Source of the DNA: Micromonospora chokoriensis
Lineage (GTDB): Bacteria > Actinomycetota > Actinomycetes > Mycobacteriales > Micromonosporaceae
NCBI RefSeq assembly: GCF_000718555.1
Contig: NZ_JOAN01000001.1
Location: 62,001 to 126,000 of the forward strand
Direction: 5' to 3'
DNA length: 64,000 nt
Shown here: positions 19,179 to 27,426 of the stretch, piece by piece
Position numbering within the stretch: position 1 is the first letter of the stretch
Layout: each line of letters starts with the position of its first letter
Made by a program: the position numbers and the translations under genes
Notes under the pieces: generated by a model
Database searches by the model: none
Seen by the model: only the letters and a program-made list of their open reading frames with translations
What the model was told of the DNA's origin: nothing

Positions 19179-20054
19179 TCAGGCCGCCTGAAGGAAGTCG
19201 CTCAGCAGGGCGAGCATCTCGTCCGGGCGCTCCTCGTACAGCCAGTGCCCGCAGTCCTCGATCACCTCACCGCGCACCGTGTCGGCGTACCGGCGGACCT
19301 GCTCGGCGATCTGCCCGCCGAGGCTGGCCGCCGCCCCGACGGCCAGCACCGGCATGGTCAGCTTCGTGGCCCGGTACGCCTTGTTGTCGGCGATGTCCCG
19401 CTCGAACGCCCGGAAGTAGGCGAAGCTGGCCCGCAGATGCGCGGGGTCGCGCAGGTGGCTGGCGAACTCCTCGATGTCGGGCGCGGCGATGCTGCCCTTG
19501 CGCACCATCAGGGCGTCGGTGAACTTGTCCACCCAGAGCGACTCCCGCCCCTTGACCAGCTCCTCCGGCAGCCCGTTGCCGAGGGAGAAGTAGCCGAAGT
19601 TCCACACCCCGGTCCCGGCCGAGGTGAGCGCGGGGAACGTGTAGATGCTCTCGTCGGGGATCGGTGCCTCGGTGAGCGCCAACCGGCTCACCCGCTGCGG
19701 ATGGGCGGCGGCGTACGCGTACGCCACCATGGTCCCCAGGTCGTGCCCGACCAGCCGGAGGTCACTGGTCAGGCCGAGCTGGTCGAGCAGCCCGTGCAGG
19801 TCGGCGGCGACCGTCTTCTTGTCGTAGCCGCCGGCCGGGGCGTCGCTGTCGCCGAAGCCGCGCAGGTCGGGCGCGACCACGTCGAAGGAGCGCCCCAACT
19901 CGGGCAGCAGGTGTCGCCACATGTACCAGCACTGCGGATACCCGTGCAGCAACACCAGTGGCGGCCCGGTGCCGCCCCGGACGTAGTTCATGGTGATCTG
20001 GTCGACCCGCGCCTGTTGCTCACTGAACCCCGCCGGAACTCGGTCCCCGCCCAT
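19179..20054 (-). CDS. Alpha/beta hydrolase (epoxide-hydrolase/dehalogenase-like)
   Basis: 291 residues from ATG 20054 (GGAGGC upstream). Oxyanion motif LLHGYPQCWYMW, nucleophile aspartate in GHDLGTMVAYAYA, cap region with SLGNGLPEELV, and the catalytic histidine in EDCGHWLYEE. An Asp nucleophile with HGYP points to soluble epoxide hydrolases or haloalkane dehalogenases rather than esterases. Substrate unknown. The divergent intergenic space holds palindromic repeat copy B. Confidence 0.85.
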   Translation of the reverse strand: MGGDRVPAGFSEQQARVDQITMNYVRGGTGPPLVLLHGYPQCWYMWRHLLPELGRSFDVVAPDLRGFGDSDAPAGGYDKKTVAADLHGLLDQLGLTSDLRLVGHDLGTMVAYAYAAAHPQRVSRLALTEAPIPDESIYTFPALTSAGTGVWNFGYFSLGNGLPEELVKGRESLWVDKFTDALMVRKGSIAAPDIEEFASHLRDPAHLRASFAYFRAFERDIADNKAYRATKLTMPVLAVGAAASLGGQIAEQVRRYADTVRGEVIEDCGHWLYEERPDEMLALLSDFLQAA

Positions 20055-20146
20055 TCGCCGCCTCCGCCTGCTGCCCGTCCAGGGCCCGCCGTCCGCCCGC
20101 TGCCGGGCTACCCGCTCCACCGCCTGCCATGCGCGAGAAGGCCGTT

Positions 20147-20221
20147 GATCCACTCGGGTTGCAGGAAGTCGGGCCATCCCAGGCCGCTGGACACCCCGAC
20201 TTCATGAAACCCGAGTGGATC
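20147..20221. repeat. Palindromic repeat element, copy B
   Basis: Outer arms GATCCACTCGGGTT (20147-20160) and AACCCGAGTGGATC (20208-20221) pair perfectly over 14 bp; inner arms GAAGTCGGG (20165-20173) and CCCGACTTC (20195-20203). Same orientation and layout as copy A at 17895-17969. Confidence 0.85.
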
Positions 20222-20309
20222 AAGACGCGCCGCCGCGATGCCGGGTCATCATGAGCGTCACAGCACCCGGCTTGGGTCGTACGGGAGCCGGTGCGGGAGA
20301 CTTGGCGAC

Positions 20310-21770
20310 ATGGCGGCTCGTGGCTTCCCGTACACCGATCTCAAGGACTTCCTCGCGGCGCTGGAGCGCGCGGGGGAGCTGCGCCGGGTCGACGTCCCGG
20401 TCGATCCGACGCTGGAGATCAGCGAGGTGGTCACCCGGACGGTGCGGGCCGGCGGCCCGGCGCTGCTCTTCGAGCGTCCGACCCGGGGCGACATGCCGGT
20501 GGCGATCAACCTGTTCGGCACCGAGAAGCGGATGGCGATGGCCCTCGGCGTCGACTCGCTTGACGAGATCGGCGCCCGCATCGGCGCGCTGATCAAGCCG
20601 GAGCTGCCGGTCGGCTGGTCCGGCATCCGGGAGGGCCTCGGCAAGGTCATGCAGCTCAAGTCGGTGCCGCCGCGCAAGGTGAAGACCGCACCCTGCCAGG
20701 AGGTCGTCTACCGAGGCGAGGACGTCGACCTCAACCGGCTGCCGGGGTTGCAGGTCTGGCCCGACGACGGCGGGATCTTCCACAACTACGGGCTGACCCA
20801 CACCAAGCACCCGGAGACCGGCAAGCGCAACCTCGGCCTGTACCGACTTCAGCAGCACGGCCGCAACACCCTGGGCATGCACTGGCAGATCCACAAGGAC
20901 TCCACGGCCCACCACGCGGTCGCCGAGCGGCTCGGGCAGCGCCTGCCGGTCGCGATCGCGATCGGCTGCGACCCGGTCGTCTCGTACGCGGCCAGCGCGC
21001 CGCTGCCCGGCGACATCGACGAGTACCTGTTCGCAGGGTTCCTGCGCGGCGAGCGGGTGGAGATGGTCGACTGCCTCACCGTGCCGTTGCAGGTGCCAGC
21101 GCACGCGCAGATCGTGCTGGAGGGCTACCTGGAGCCGGGTGAGCGGCTGCCCGAGGGGCCGTTCGGCGACCACACCGGCTACTACACGCCGGTCGAGCCG
21201 TTCCCCGTGCTGCACATCGAGGCGATGACCATGCAGCGCAAGCCGGTCTACCACTCGATCGTCACCTCGAAGCCGCCGCAGGAGGACCACGGCCTCGGCA
21301 AGGCCACCGAGCGGATCTTCCAGCCGCTGCTCAAGCTGATGATCCCGGACATCGTCGACTACGACCTGCCGGCCGCTGGCGTGTTCCACAACTGCGCGAT
21401 CGTCTCCATCCGCAAGCGCTACCCGAAGCACGCGCAGAAGGTGATGAACGCGATCTGGGGCGCGCACCTGATGTCGCTGACCAAGCTGATCGTGATCGTC
21501 GACGAGGACTGCGACGTGCACGACTACAACGAGGTCGCCTTCCGGGCCTTCGGCAACGTCGACTACGCCCGCGACCTGTTGCTCACCGAGGGTCCGGTGG
21601 ACCACCTCGACCACTCGTCGTACCAGCAGTTCTGGGGCGGCAAGGCGGGCGTCGACGCGACCCGCAAGCTGCCCACCGAGGGCTACACCCGCGGTTGGCC
21701 GGAGGAGATGCAGATGAGTCCGGAAGTCACGGCGCTGGTCAACAAGCGCTGGAAGGAGTACGGCATCTGA
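20310..21770 (+). CDS. UbiD-family prenylated-FMN decarboxylase, late menaquinone (futalosine) pathway
   Basis: 486 residues from ATG 20310 (MAARGFPYTDLKDF). It is a full-length UbiD: GGIFHNYGLTHTKHPETG, NLGLYRLQQHGRNTLGMHW, PEGPFGDHTGYYTP and the metal/cofactor region are all present. UbiD enzymes decarboxylate aromatic acids with prenyl-FMN made by UbiX (23828-24457). With the coupled UbiA it matches the MqnL/MqnP pair of the futalosine route, as in SCO4490-4491 (from memory). Its stop overlaps the ubiA start. No UbiC or ubiquinone context is present. Confidence 0.93.
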   Translation: MAARGFPYTDLKDFLAALERAGELRRVDVPVDPTLEISEVVTRTVRAGGPALLFERPTRGDMPVAINLFGTEKRMAMALGVDSLDEIGARIGALIKPELPVGWSGIREGLGKVMQLKSVPPRKVKTAPCQEVVYRGEDVDLNRLPGLQVWPDDGGIFHNYGLTHTKHPETGKRNLGLYRLQQHGRNTLGMHWQIHKDSTAHHAVAERLGQRLPVAIAIGCDPVVSYAASAPLPGDIDEYLFAGFLRGERVEMVDCLTVPLQVPAHAQIVLEGYLEPGERLPEGPFGDHTGYYTPVEPFPVLHIEAMTMQRKPVYHSIVTSKPPQEDHGLGKATERIFQPLLKLMIPDIVDYDLPAAGVFHNCAIVSIRKRYPKHAQKVMNAIWGAHLMSLTKLIVIVDEDCDVHDYNEVAFRAFGNVDYARDLLLTEGPVDHLDHSSYQQFWGGKAGVDATRKLPTEGYTRGWPEEMQMSPEVTALVNKRWKEYGI

Positions 21771-22684
21771 TGGTCGTCCTCGACGCGTCGCCGGCCGAGA
21801 AGCCGGGCCGAATCAAGTCCTTCCTGAAGCTCGTCGCGATCGAGCACTCCGTGTTCGCGTTGCCGTTCGCGTTCCTCTCGGCGCTTGCCGCCATGCAGGT
21901 CGACGGCGCGCGGGTGCGCTGGCTCGACCTGCTGCTGATCACCGTGGCGATGGTCGGGGCACGGACGTTCGCGATGGCCGCCAACCGGATCCTCGACCGT
22001 CAGATCGACGCGCGAAACCCGCGTACCGCCGGGCGGGAACTGGTCACCGGAGCGGTGAGCGTGCGGACGGCCTGGACCGGCGCGGCCGTCGCGCTGGTCG
22101 TGTTCCTCGTCGCTGCCGCCCTGCTCAACCCGCTGTGCCTGGTGCTCGCGCCGCTCGCCGTGATTCCGCTGGTCGTCTACCCCTACGCCAAGCGGTTCAC
22201 CAACTGGCCGCACGCCATCCTCGGGGTCGCCCAGGCGGTCGGCCCGGTCGGCGCCTGGCTGGCGGTCACCGGCACCCTGGCCGGCTCCGGGCCGGCCTGG
22301 CTGCTCGGCGCGGCCGTCGGACTGTGGATCGGCGGCTTCGACCTGATCTACGCCTGCCAGGACTCCGAGATCGACCAGGAGATCGGCGTGCACAGCGTGC
22401 CGGCCCGCTACGGTCGACGCTTCGCGCTGCACGCCTCCACGGTCGCGCACGTGGTGACCTTCGCGCTGTTCGTCTGGTTCGGCGCGTTGATCGGCCTCGG
22501 CTGGCTCTGGTGGATCGGGCTGGCGTTGACCGCGGTGGCGTTCGCCTACCAGCACCTGGTGGTCACCCCGACCGACCTGAGCAAGGTCAACCGGGCGTTC
22601 TTCACCGCCAACGGGTTCGTCGGCATCGCGCTCTTCGTCTTCGCCCTGCTCGACCTGGTGATCCGGCTCGGCCTACGGCCCTGA
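21770..22684 (+). CDS. UbiA-family prenyltransferase, menaquinone (MqnP-like)
   Basis: 304 residues with about eight membrane helices. The two aspartate-rich motifs are intact: NRILDRQIDARNPRTAGR and DSEIDQEIGVHSVPARYG. It joins a polyprenyl chain to the dihydroxynaphthoate made by MqnA-D, before UbiD decarboxylates it. ATG 21770 shares one base with the ubiD stop. It converges, 9 nt apart, with the terpene synthase gene. Confidence 0.93.
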   Translation: MVVLDASPAEKPGRIKSFLKLVAIEHSVFALPFAFLSALAAMQVDGARVRWLDLLLITVAMVGARTFAMAANRILDRQIDARNPRTAGRELVTGAVSVRTAWTGAAVALVVFLVAAALLNPLCLVLAPLAVIPLVVYPYAKRFTNWPHAILGVAQAVGPVGAWLAVTGTLAGSGPAWLLGAAVGLWIGGFDLIYACQDSEIDQEIGVHSVPARYGRRFALHASTVAHVVTFALFVWFGALIGLGWLWWIGLALTAVAFAYQHLVVTPTDLSKVNRAFFTANGFVGIALFVFALLDLVIRLGLRP

Positions 22685-22693
22685 GCTGACTGG

Positions 22694-23677
22694 TTACGGC
22701 CCAGCGGCGGGCGGTGCGGTGCTGACGGGGTAGCGGGCGCTCTCGAAGGTCCAGTCGACGGTCCCGCGTACGGCGTACGCCACCCCGTCTAGATGGTCGG
22801 CGACCGCCTCGTCCAACGCCGGGCCGAACGACGGCACTGCGGCGCGCAGTGCGACGAAGCGCCGCATCGCGTCCCGCCAGTGCTCGGCCGCCCGCTCGAC
22901 CGCCTCCGCCTCGGGCACGGCCAACTCGGCCTGCAGGGCGAGGACCAGGTTGTGCCCGCCAGCGGTCGCCCGGTCCCGCTCCAGCGAGGCCAGGTCGTTG
23001 TACCAGGAGAGCAGGTCGTTGCCGGTGCGGCCGATCTGACGCAGCAGCGGGTGGTGGTAGACCGGCTCGGGCAACGGTCGGCCGCTGACGAACTCCACAA
23101 GCGGGTACGACACCTCCGCCGCCGAGGTCGACCGGCGCAGCTCGACGTACTCGTCGACGCTCAGGCGGCGGCCGGTCTGCTTGTTGACCGCCTCCTGCCA
23201 GGTGCCGTCGAGGTGCCGGGCCACCGCGTCGGCGAAGCGCTGCCGCCACCTGGCCGGCATCCGGCGGCGCGGCTCCCGCCAGGCCAGCACGAGCAGTCGC
23301 CGCAGCGGGCCGGTCAGCCCGGGGTGCCGCAGCCGGGGGCCGTCGTGCAGCAGCGCCAACGTGCCGTTGCGCAGCGCCCGGATCTGCTCCGGGGTCAACC
23401 GGTTCGGCCCGTCGCAGGCATCATCGATCAGGAAGAACCAGGTGAACAGCGCGGTCAGCACCCGCAGGTCGGCTTCGGTCGCGTCCGGGTAGAGCCGCCC
23501 CGCGTACCTGGCGAAAGCCCCCCGGGACAGCCGGCGCAGGGCGGCGTCGTCCAGGGTGAAGCCAAGCTCGGGCAGTAGGCCGAGCAGCCATCCCTGCACA
23601 CGGTCGGCGTGTGCTGGAAACCGGGACGGGATCGGACATTCGGTACGCAGCGCCCGGAGGGTCTCGCCGGTCGTCAC
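22694..23677 (-). CDS. Class I terpene synthase (bacterial terpene cyclase family)
   Basis: 327 residues from GTG 23677 with GAGGAGG upstream. Aspartate-rich motif DDACD at 85-89; Arg pair 181-182 in LRRSTSA as diphosphate sensor; NSE-type triad NDLLSWYND with N220, S224 and Asp at 228 where Glu is usual; C-terminal W...RY with R315/Y316. These define bacterial sesqui- or diterpene cyclases, not chain-elongating prenyl synthases, which carry two DDxxD. The protein is on the strand opposite to the quinone genes and has no adjacent P450 or prenyl synthase. Product unknown. Confidence 0.88.
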   Translation of the reverse strand: MTTGETLRALRTECPIPSRFPAHADRVQGWLLGLLPELGFTLDDAALRRLSRGAFARYAGRLYPDATEADLRVLTALFTWFFLIDDACDGPNRLTPEQIRALRNGTLALLHDGPRLRHPGLTGPLRRLLVLAWREPRRRMPARWRQRFADAVARHLDGTWQEAVNKQTGRRLSVDEYVELRRSTSAAEVSYPLVEFVSGRPLPEPVYHHPLLRQIGRTGNDLLSWYNDLASLERDRATAGGHNLVLALQAELAVPEAEAVERAAEHWRDAMRRFVALRAAVPSFGPALDEAVADHLDGVAYAVRGTVDWTFESARYPVSTAPPAAGP

Positions 23678-23827
23678 CGATGCCTCCTCTGCGAGATGGT
23701 TCCGGTGCGAATCGCCAGCCGCAGCATGTCAGGCCGGCGGGATGCGCACGTACCCGACGGACATGTCGGACCGGACCATCCCGGGGGTGCCCACCAGCGG
23801 GCCAGCCGGACCAGGCAGGCTGGGGGC

Positions 23828-24457
23828 ATGCGGGAACCATGGGTGGTCGGGGTCTCCGGTGCCTCCGGTACGCCGTACGCGGCGGCCGTCATCGGAGGGC
23901 TGCTCGACGCGGGTGAGTCGGTGGACCTGATCGTGTCCCGGGCGGCACGCCTCACCGTGCTCGACGAGACCGGCCGGCCCTTCCGGGACGGGCACTGGGC
24001 CGAGGACCTCGCCGCCTGGCTCGACCGGGACCTGAGCGCAGCGGACCTGCGGCACTGGCCGGCCGGCGACCTGGCCGCCGGGCCGAGCAGCGGCTCCTAC
24101 CGGGTACGCGGGATGGCAGTGGTCCCGGCCAGCACGGCAGCCTGCGCGGGCGTCGCGATCGGGCTCTCCAAGGATCTGTTGCAGCGCGCCGCCGAGGTCA
24201 ACCTCAAGGAACGGCGTCCGGTGGTGATGGTTCCCCGGGAGACACCGGTGACCCGCAGCCACCTGGAGCACCTCATCGCGCTGCACGACGCGGGCGCCGT
24301 GGTGCTGCCCGCCAGCCCCGGCTTCTACGGTGCCGGCGCGGCGGCCAGCGCCCAGCAGCTTGTCGACTTCGTGGCCGGCAAGGTGCTGGACGCGCTCGGC
24401 GTCCCGCACACCCTGTTCCGGCGGTGGTCCGGCCAGCTCGGCGCAGCCCGAAGCTGA
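23828..24457 (+). CDS. ubiX: UbiX-family flavin prenyltransferase
   Basis: 209 residues from ATG 23828. GVSGASGTPYAAAVI is the FMN-binding loop; VVPASTAACAGVAIGLSKDL and the late VPRETPVTRSHLEHL and LPASPGFY are characteristic. UbiX prenylates reduced FMN to make the UbiD cofactor; here it presumably serves the UbiD at 20310-21770. It is separated from ubiD-ubiA by the oppositely oriented terpene synthase and so needs its own promoter. The ribosome site is weak. Confidence 0.93.
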   Translation: MREPWVVGVSGASGTPYAAAVIGGLLDAGESVDLIVSRAARLTVLDETGRPFRDGHWAEDLAAWLDRDLSAADLRHWPAGDLAAGPSSGSYRVRGMAVVPASTAACAGVAIGLSKDLLQRAAEVNLKERRPVVMVPRETPVTRSHLEHLIALHDAGAVVLPASPGFYGAGAAASAQQLVDFVAGKVLDALGVPHTLFRRWSGQLGAARS

Positions 24458-24540
24458 GCCGTCACGTTGTGCCGGTGGTTGGCCAAGGCGGGACGCGGAC
24501 CGGACGGATGCCCGGTCCGCGTAGCGTTGTCCGCACCAGT

Positions 24541-24807
24541 TCAGTACATGCCGGCGTTGGCCGGACCCGGCCCCGTGGAAGCGGCCGGCCCCACATTTCG
24601 TGGCTTTCCGACCTCATCCACCTCGTCCAGCATGCCCTCCCCCTCAAGCAGGGCTCGCACCTCGGATTCCCGAAACCGGCGATGCCCGCCTGGAGTCCGG
24701 ATGCTTCCTATCCGGCCGGCCGCCGCCCATCTCGTCACAGTTTTCGGGTCTACCCGAAACAGCGCGGCGACCTCACCCGGTGTCAGCAGGCGATCTCCAG
24801 TGTCCAC
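24541..24807 (-). CDS. BldC-like MerR-type DNA-binding protein
   Basis: 88 residues from GTG 24807 with GGAGGG upstream; a longer opening to 24882 is less likely. The core (LLTPGEVAALFRVDPKTVTR, then SIRTPGGHRRFRE) closely resembles BldC, the single-domain MerR-like developmental regulator of Streptomyces. Unlike the ~68-residue BldC I remember, it has an acidic then Gly/Pro-rich tail of about 25 residues (GMLDEVDEVGKPRN...). BldC binds cooperatively to AT-rich direct repeats; the AT-richer stretch at 24885-25000 is a candidate autoregulatory site. Confidence 0.85.
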   Translation of the reverse strand: MDTGDRLLTPGEVAALFRVDPKTVTRWAAAGRIGSIRTPGGHRRFRESEVRALLEGEGMLDEVDEVGKPRNVGPAASTGPGPANAGMY

Positions 24808-25042
24808 AGCCCCCTCCTCGCGTCGACGAAGCCCCCGGCTGAACACACTGCCCCCGGCTGGTGCGTAGCCCAGAGCCGTCATGAGGGACGTATGGCAATT
24901 ACAGCACCAGGGACATGGCCTGTCCGCCCAAACGCGAAAAATGCACTGAGTGGGGAGTTAGTAATGTTACTGGTGCTACCTAAGCCCTGACCGGCGGTTT
25001 CTCAACAGTGACTCACCGCTCAGTCCAACGGATGCCGAAGAC

Positions 25043-25059
25043 CTCACGTGACGCGTGAG
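25043..25059. promoter_or_regulatory. Inverted repeat upstream of lrp
   Basis: CTCACG (25043-25048) and CGTGAG (25054-25059) flank 5 nt, just upstream of the -10 at 25064. Possible autoregulatory Lrp site. Confidence 0.35.
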
Positions 25060-25063
25060 CGGT

Positions 25064-25069
25064 TAAGGT
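25064..25069 (+). promoter_or_regulatory. -10 hexamer for the lrp gene (leaderless)
   Basis: TAAGGT, 8 nt before GTG 25078; no Shine-Dalgarno. Confidence 0.45.
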
Positions 25070-25077
25070 CACTCTCT

Positions 25078-25536
25078 GTGGATGCCATCGACCTGAGCCT
25101 CGTCGACCTGCTGCGCGGCAACGCCCGTCTCTCGTACGCCGAGCTGGCCCGACAGGTGGGCCTCTCGGCCCCGGCCGTGCACGAGCGGGTCGGCAAGCTG
25201 GAGAGCAGCGGTGTGGTCCGGGGTTACCGCGCGGACGTGGCCCCGGAGTCGATCGGGCTGGGCGTGACCGCGCTGATCGGCATCGTCGAGGACTCCGGCG
25301 CCGACACCGACGACATGCTCGAATCGCTGCGGGTGCTACCCGAGATCGAATCCTGCTACTTCATGGCCGGTGTGGAGTCGTTCCTGCTCAAGGCGCGGGT
25401 CGGCACGATCGCCGAGCTGGAGCAGTTGATCGTGCGGCTGAACCGGACTCCCGGGGTCGCCTCCACCCGTACCGCCATCGCCCTCTCCACCAAGTGGGAG
25501 AACCGACCCCAGCCGGTCGGCCCGCCGGCGGCCTGA
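25078..25536 (+). CDS. Lrp/AsnC-family transcriptional regulator
   Basis: 152 residues if GTG 25078 (VDAIDLSLVDLL) is used; GTG 25048 would add 10 residues but would sit upstream of the -10 box and has no ribosome site. N-terminal helix-turn-helix (LSYAELARQVGLSAPAVHER), then the RAM ligand domain (VTALIGIVED; SCYFMAGVESFLLKARV). It is followed on the same strand, 51 nt later, by a cysteine desulfhydrase-like gene, a known arrangement that suggests it senses an amino acid, possibly cysteine. Confidence 0.88.
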   Translation: MDAIDLSLVDLLRGNARLSYAELARQVGLSAPAVHERVGKLESSGVVRGYRADVAPESIGLGVTALIGIVEDSGADTDDMLESLRVLPEIESCYFMAGVESFLLKARVGTIAELEQLIVRLNRTPGVASTRTAIALSTKWENRPQPVGPPAA

Positions 25537-25574
25537 CTGCCAAGGACCGGCGTGGACCACCGCTGGCCTGCTGC

Positions 25575-25580
25575 TAGGTT
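25575..25580 (+). promoter_or_regulatory. -10 hexamer for the Cds1-like gene (leaderless)
   Basis: TAGGTT, 7 nt before GTG 25588; no ribosome site in the gap. Confidence 0.5.
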
Positions 25581-25587
25581 TCCGAGC

Positions 25588-26679
25588 GTGACTCATCTTG
25601 ACCGGTGCGACGAGGCCAGCCGGACCTGGGTGACGCAGGCGATCGCTGCCGTCGAGGCGGACGCGAACCGCTCGGCCGACACCCACCTGCTGGCGTTCCC
25701 GCTGCCCCGGGAGTGGGGGATCGACCTCTACCTCAAAGACGAGTCGTCACACCCCACCGGCTCGCTGAAGCACCGGCTGGCCCGCTCGCTGTTCCTCTAC
25801 GGGCTCTGCAACGGCTGGATCGGCCCGCGCACCACGATCGTCGAGGCCTCGTCCGGCTCCACCGCGGTCTCCGAGGCGTACTTCGCCCGAATGCTCGGCC
25901 TGCCGTTCATCGCGGTGATGCCCGCCTCCACCTCGCCGGAGAAGATCGCGCAGATCGAGTTCCAGGGCGGCCGGTGCCACCTGGTCGACGACCCGGCACG
26001 CGTGGTGGTCGAGGCCCGCTGGCTCGCGGAGGACTCCGGCGGGCACTTCATGGACCAGTTCACCTACGCCGAGCGGGCGACCGACTGGCGGGGCAACAAC
26101 AACATCGCCGAGTCGATCTACGCGCAGTTGGAGCTGGAACGGCACCCGATCCCCGCCTGGGTCGTGGTGGGCGCCGGCACCGGCGGCACCAGCGCCACCA
26201 TCGGCCGGTACGCCCGGTACCGCCGACTCGCCACCAAGCTCTGCGTGGTCGACCCGGAGAACTCGGCGTTCTACCCGGCCTGGCTGGCGGCCGACTGGTC
26301 GGTACAGACCGGGAAGGGCTCCCGCATCGAGGGGATCGGCCGTCCCACCGTGGAGGCGTCGTTCCTGCCCTCGGTGGTGGACCGGATGGTCCAGGTGCCG
26401 GACGCGGCGTCACTGGCCGCCATGCGGGCCGGATCGGCCCTGCTCGGCCGCCGGGTGGGCGGGTCCACCGGCACCAACCTGTGGGGCGCGTTCGGCCTCA
26501 TCGCCGCGATGCTCGCCGAGGGGCGGACCGGCTCGGTGGTCACCCTGATCTGCGACCCGGGCGACCGGTACGCCGACACGTACTACGCCGACGACTGGGT
26601 GGCCGCCCAGGGTCTCGACCTGACCCCGCACCTGGCCACCATCGACCGCTTCCTGACCAGCGGGGCCTGGCCCGCCTGA
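25588..26679 (+). CDS. cds1: PLP-dependent L-cysteine desulfhydrase (Cds1-like)
   Basis: 363 residues from GTG 25588 ([14 protein letters not shown]). A fold-type II PLP enzyme of the cysteine synthase family: PLP lysine in [14 protein letters not shown], phosphate-binding loop [13 protein letters not shown], substrate loop [15 protein letters not shown]. The long identical-looking blocks [13 protein letters not shown] and [13 protein letters not shown] recall Mycobacterium tuberculosis Cds1 (Rv3684), which breaks cysteine into H2S, pyruvate and ammonia. H2S affects respiration, which fits the respiratory neighbourhood. A role in synthesis rather than degradation cannot be excluded from sequence. 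Confidence 0.8.
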   Translation: MTHLDRCDEASRTWVTQAIAAVEADANRSADTHLLAFPLPREWGIDLYLKDESSHPTGSLKHRLARSLFLYGLCNGWIGPRTTIVEASSGSTAVSEAYFARMLGLPFIAVMPASTSPEKIAQIEFQGGRCHLVDDPARVVVEARWLAEDSGGHFMDQFTYAERATDWRGNNNIAESIYAQLELERHPIPAWVVVGAGTGGTSATIGRYARYRRLATKLCVVDPENSAFYPAWLAADWSVQTGKGSRIEGIGRPTVEASFLPSVVDRMVQVPDAASLAAMRAGSALLGRRVGGSTGTNLWGAFGLIAAMLAEGRTGSVVTLICDPGDRYADTYYADDWVAAQGLDLTPHLATIDRFLTSGAWPA

Positions 26680-26703
26680 GCTGCCCAGCCCAGCCCGAGC
26701 CGG

Positions 26704-27333
26704 TCAGCGCGGGTCGATCCGTTCGGCCAGCCCGGGGTAGCGCACCACGTAGCCGCTGTCGTCCAGATCGATGTCGGCCGTGAAGGTGCCGCTGGCGAAG
26801 CGCACCCGACCCGGCCCGAGCCCGGTGTAGATCTGCTCGGCCGCCACCACCTCCAGGCCGGGCAGCAGCACCCAGGCCACGGTTATCCGGTGCGCCAGGT
26901 CGGCCGGCTCGGCCGCCAGCCTGAGTCGGTGGACCGGCAGGGTGTTGAACAGTGGCGAACCGCTCAGGTCGACATCGAGCGCGTCGGCCAGCCGGTCCGG
27001 GTCATCCGTGCCCGGCAGCCCGGCCCGGGGATGACCGGCCGCGACCAGCGCCGCGTCCAGGTCGCCCTGCTCGGCGGTGGTCACCCGCCACCGGCCTGCC
27101 GCCCGCTCCAGATTCACCCGACGCAGCCAGCCGAGACCTTCGGCCTCGACCTCGACCCGGGTGGCGGCCCAGTCCGGCGTGGTCGTCAGCTGGTAGCGGG
27201 CGGTCCAGGGGATCGGGTCCACGGCGAGCAGGGTGCCCCGGGCCGACAACCCGTGGCTGTCGTCGAGCAGGACCTGCTCGCTGCCGGCGGTGTCCGTCCG
27301 GGACCAGAAGATTGACTTCGGCATGGTCGGCAT
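26704..27333 (-). CDS. Putative glycolipid-binding family protein (PF06475/DUF1089-like)
   Basis: 209 residues. No signal peptide or membrane helix. It begins MPTMPKSIFWSRTDTAGSEQ and has the pattern I associate with the putative glycolipid-binding family: RGTLLAVDPIPWTARYQL, WLRRVNLERAAGRW, DVDLSGSPLFNTLPVHRL, then FTADIDLDDSGYVVRYPGL at the end. ATG 27333 lies 7 nt after a TAACGT hexamer with no ribosome site; ATG 27324 is the alternative. Biochemical role unknown. Confidence 0.75.
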   Translation of the reverse strand: MPTMPKSIFWSRTDTAGSEQVLLDDSHGLSARGTLLAVDPIPWTARYQLTTTPDWAATRVEVEAEGLGWLRRVNLERAAGRWRVTTAEQGDLDAALVAAGHPRAGLPGTDDPDRLADALDVDLSGSPLFNTLPVHRLRLAAEPADLAHRITVAWVLLPGLEVVAAEQIYTGLGPGRVRFASGTFTADIDLDDSGYVVRYPGLAERIDPR

Positions 27334-27340
27334 GAGCCGG

Positions 27341-27346
27341 ACGTTA
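27341..27346 (-). promoter_or_regulatory. -10 hexamer for the glycolipid-binding family gene (leaderless)
   Basis: TAACGT on the minus strand, 7 nt before ATG 27333. Confidence 0.5.
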
Positions 27347-27426
27347 CGCGACCTGGTCGGCGTCGGCAGGGCATGCGCGAACGCCGCCGCGAAGCATGGG
27401 CTTCGCGACGGCGTTCGGTGGATCAA

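Noticed and set aside
22694..23677. Polyprenyl diphosphate synthase for menaquinone
   Set aside because: Only one aspartate-rich motif plus an NSE-type triad and terminal RY; chain-elongating synthases have two DDxxD motifs.
25048..25077. Upstream GTG 25048 as the start of the Lrp gene
   Set aside because: It lies upstream of the -10 TAAGGT and has no ribosome site; GTG 25078 fits a leaderless start and the usual family N terminus.
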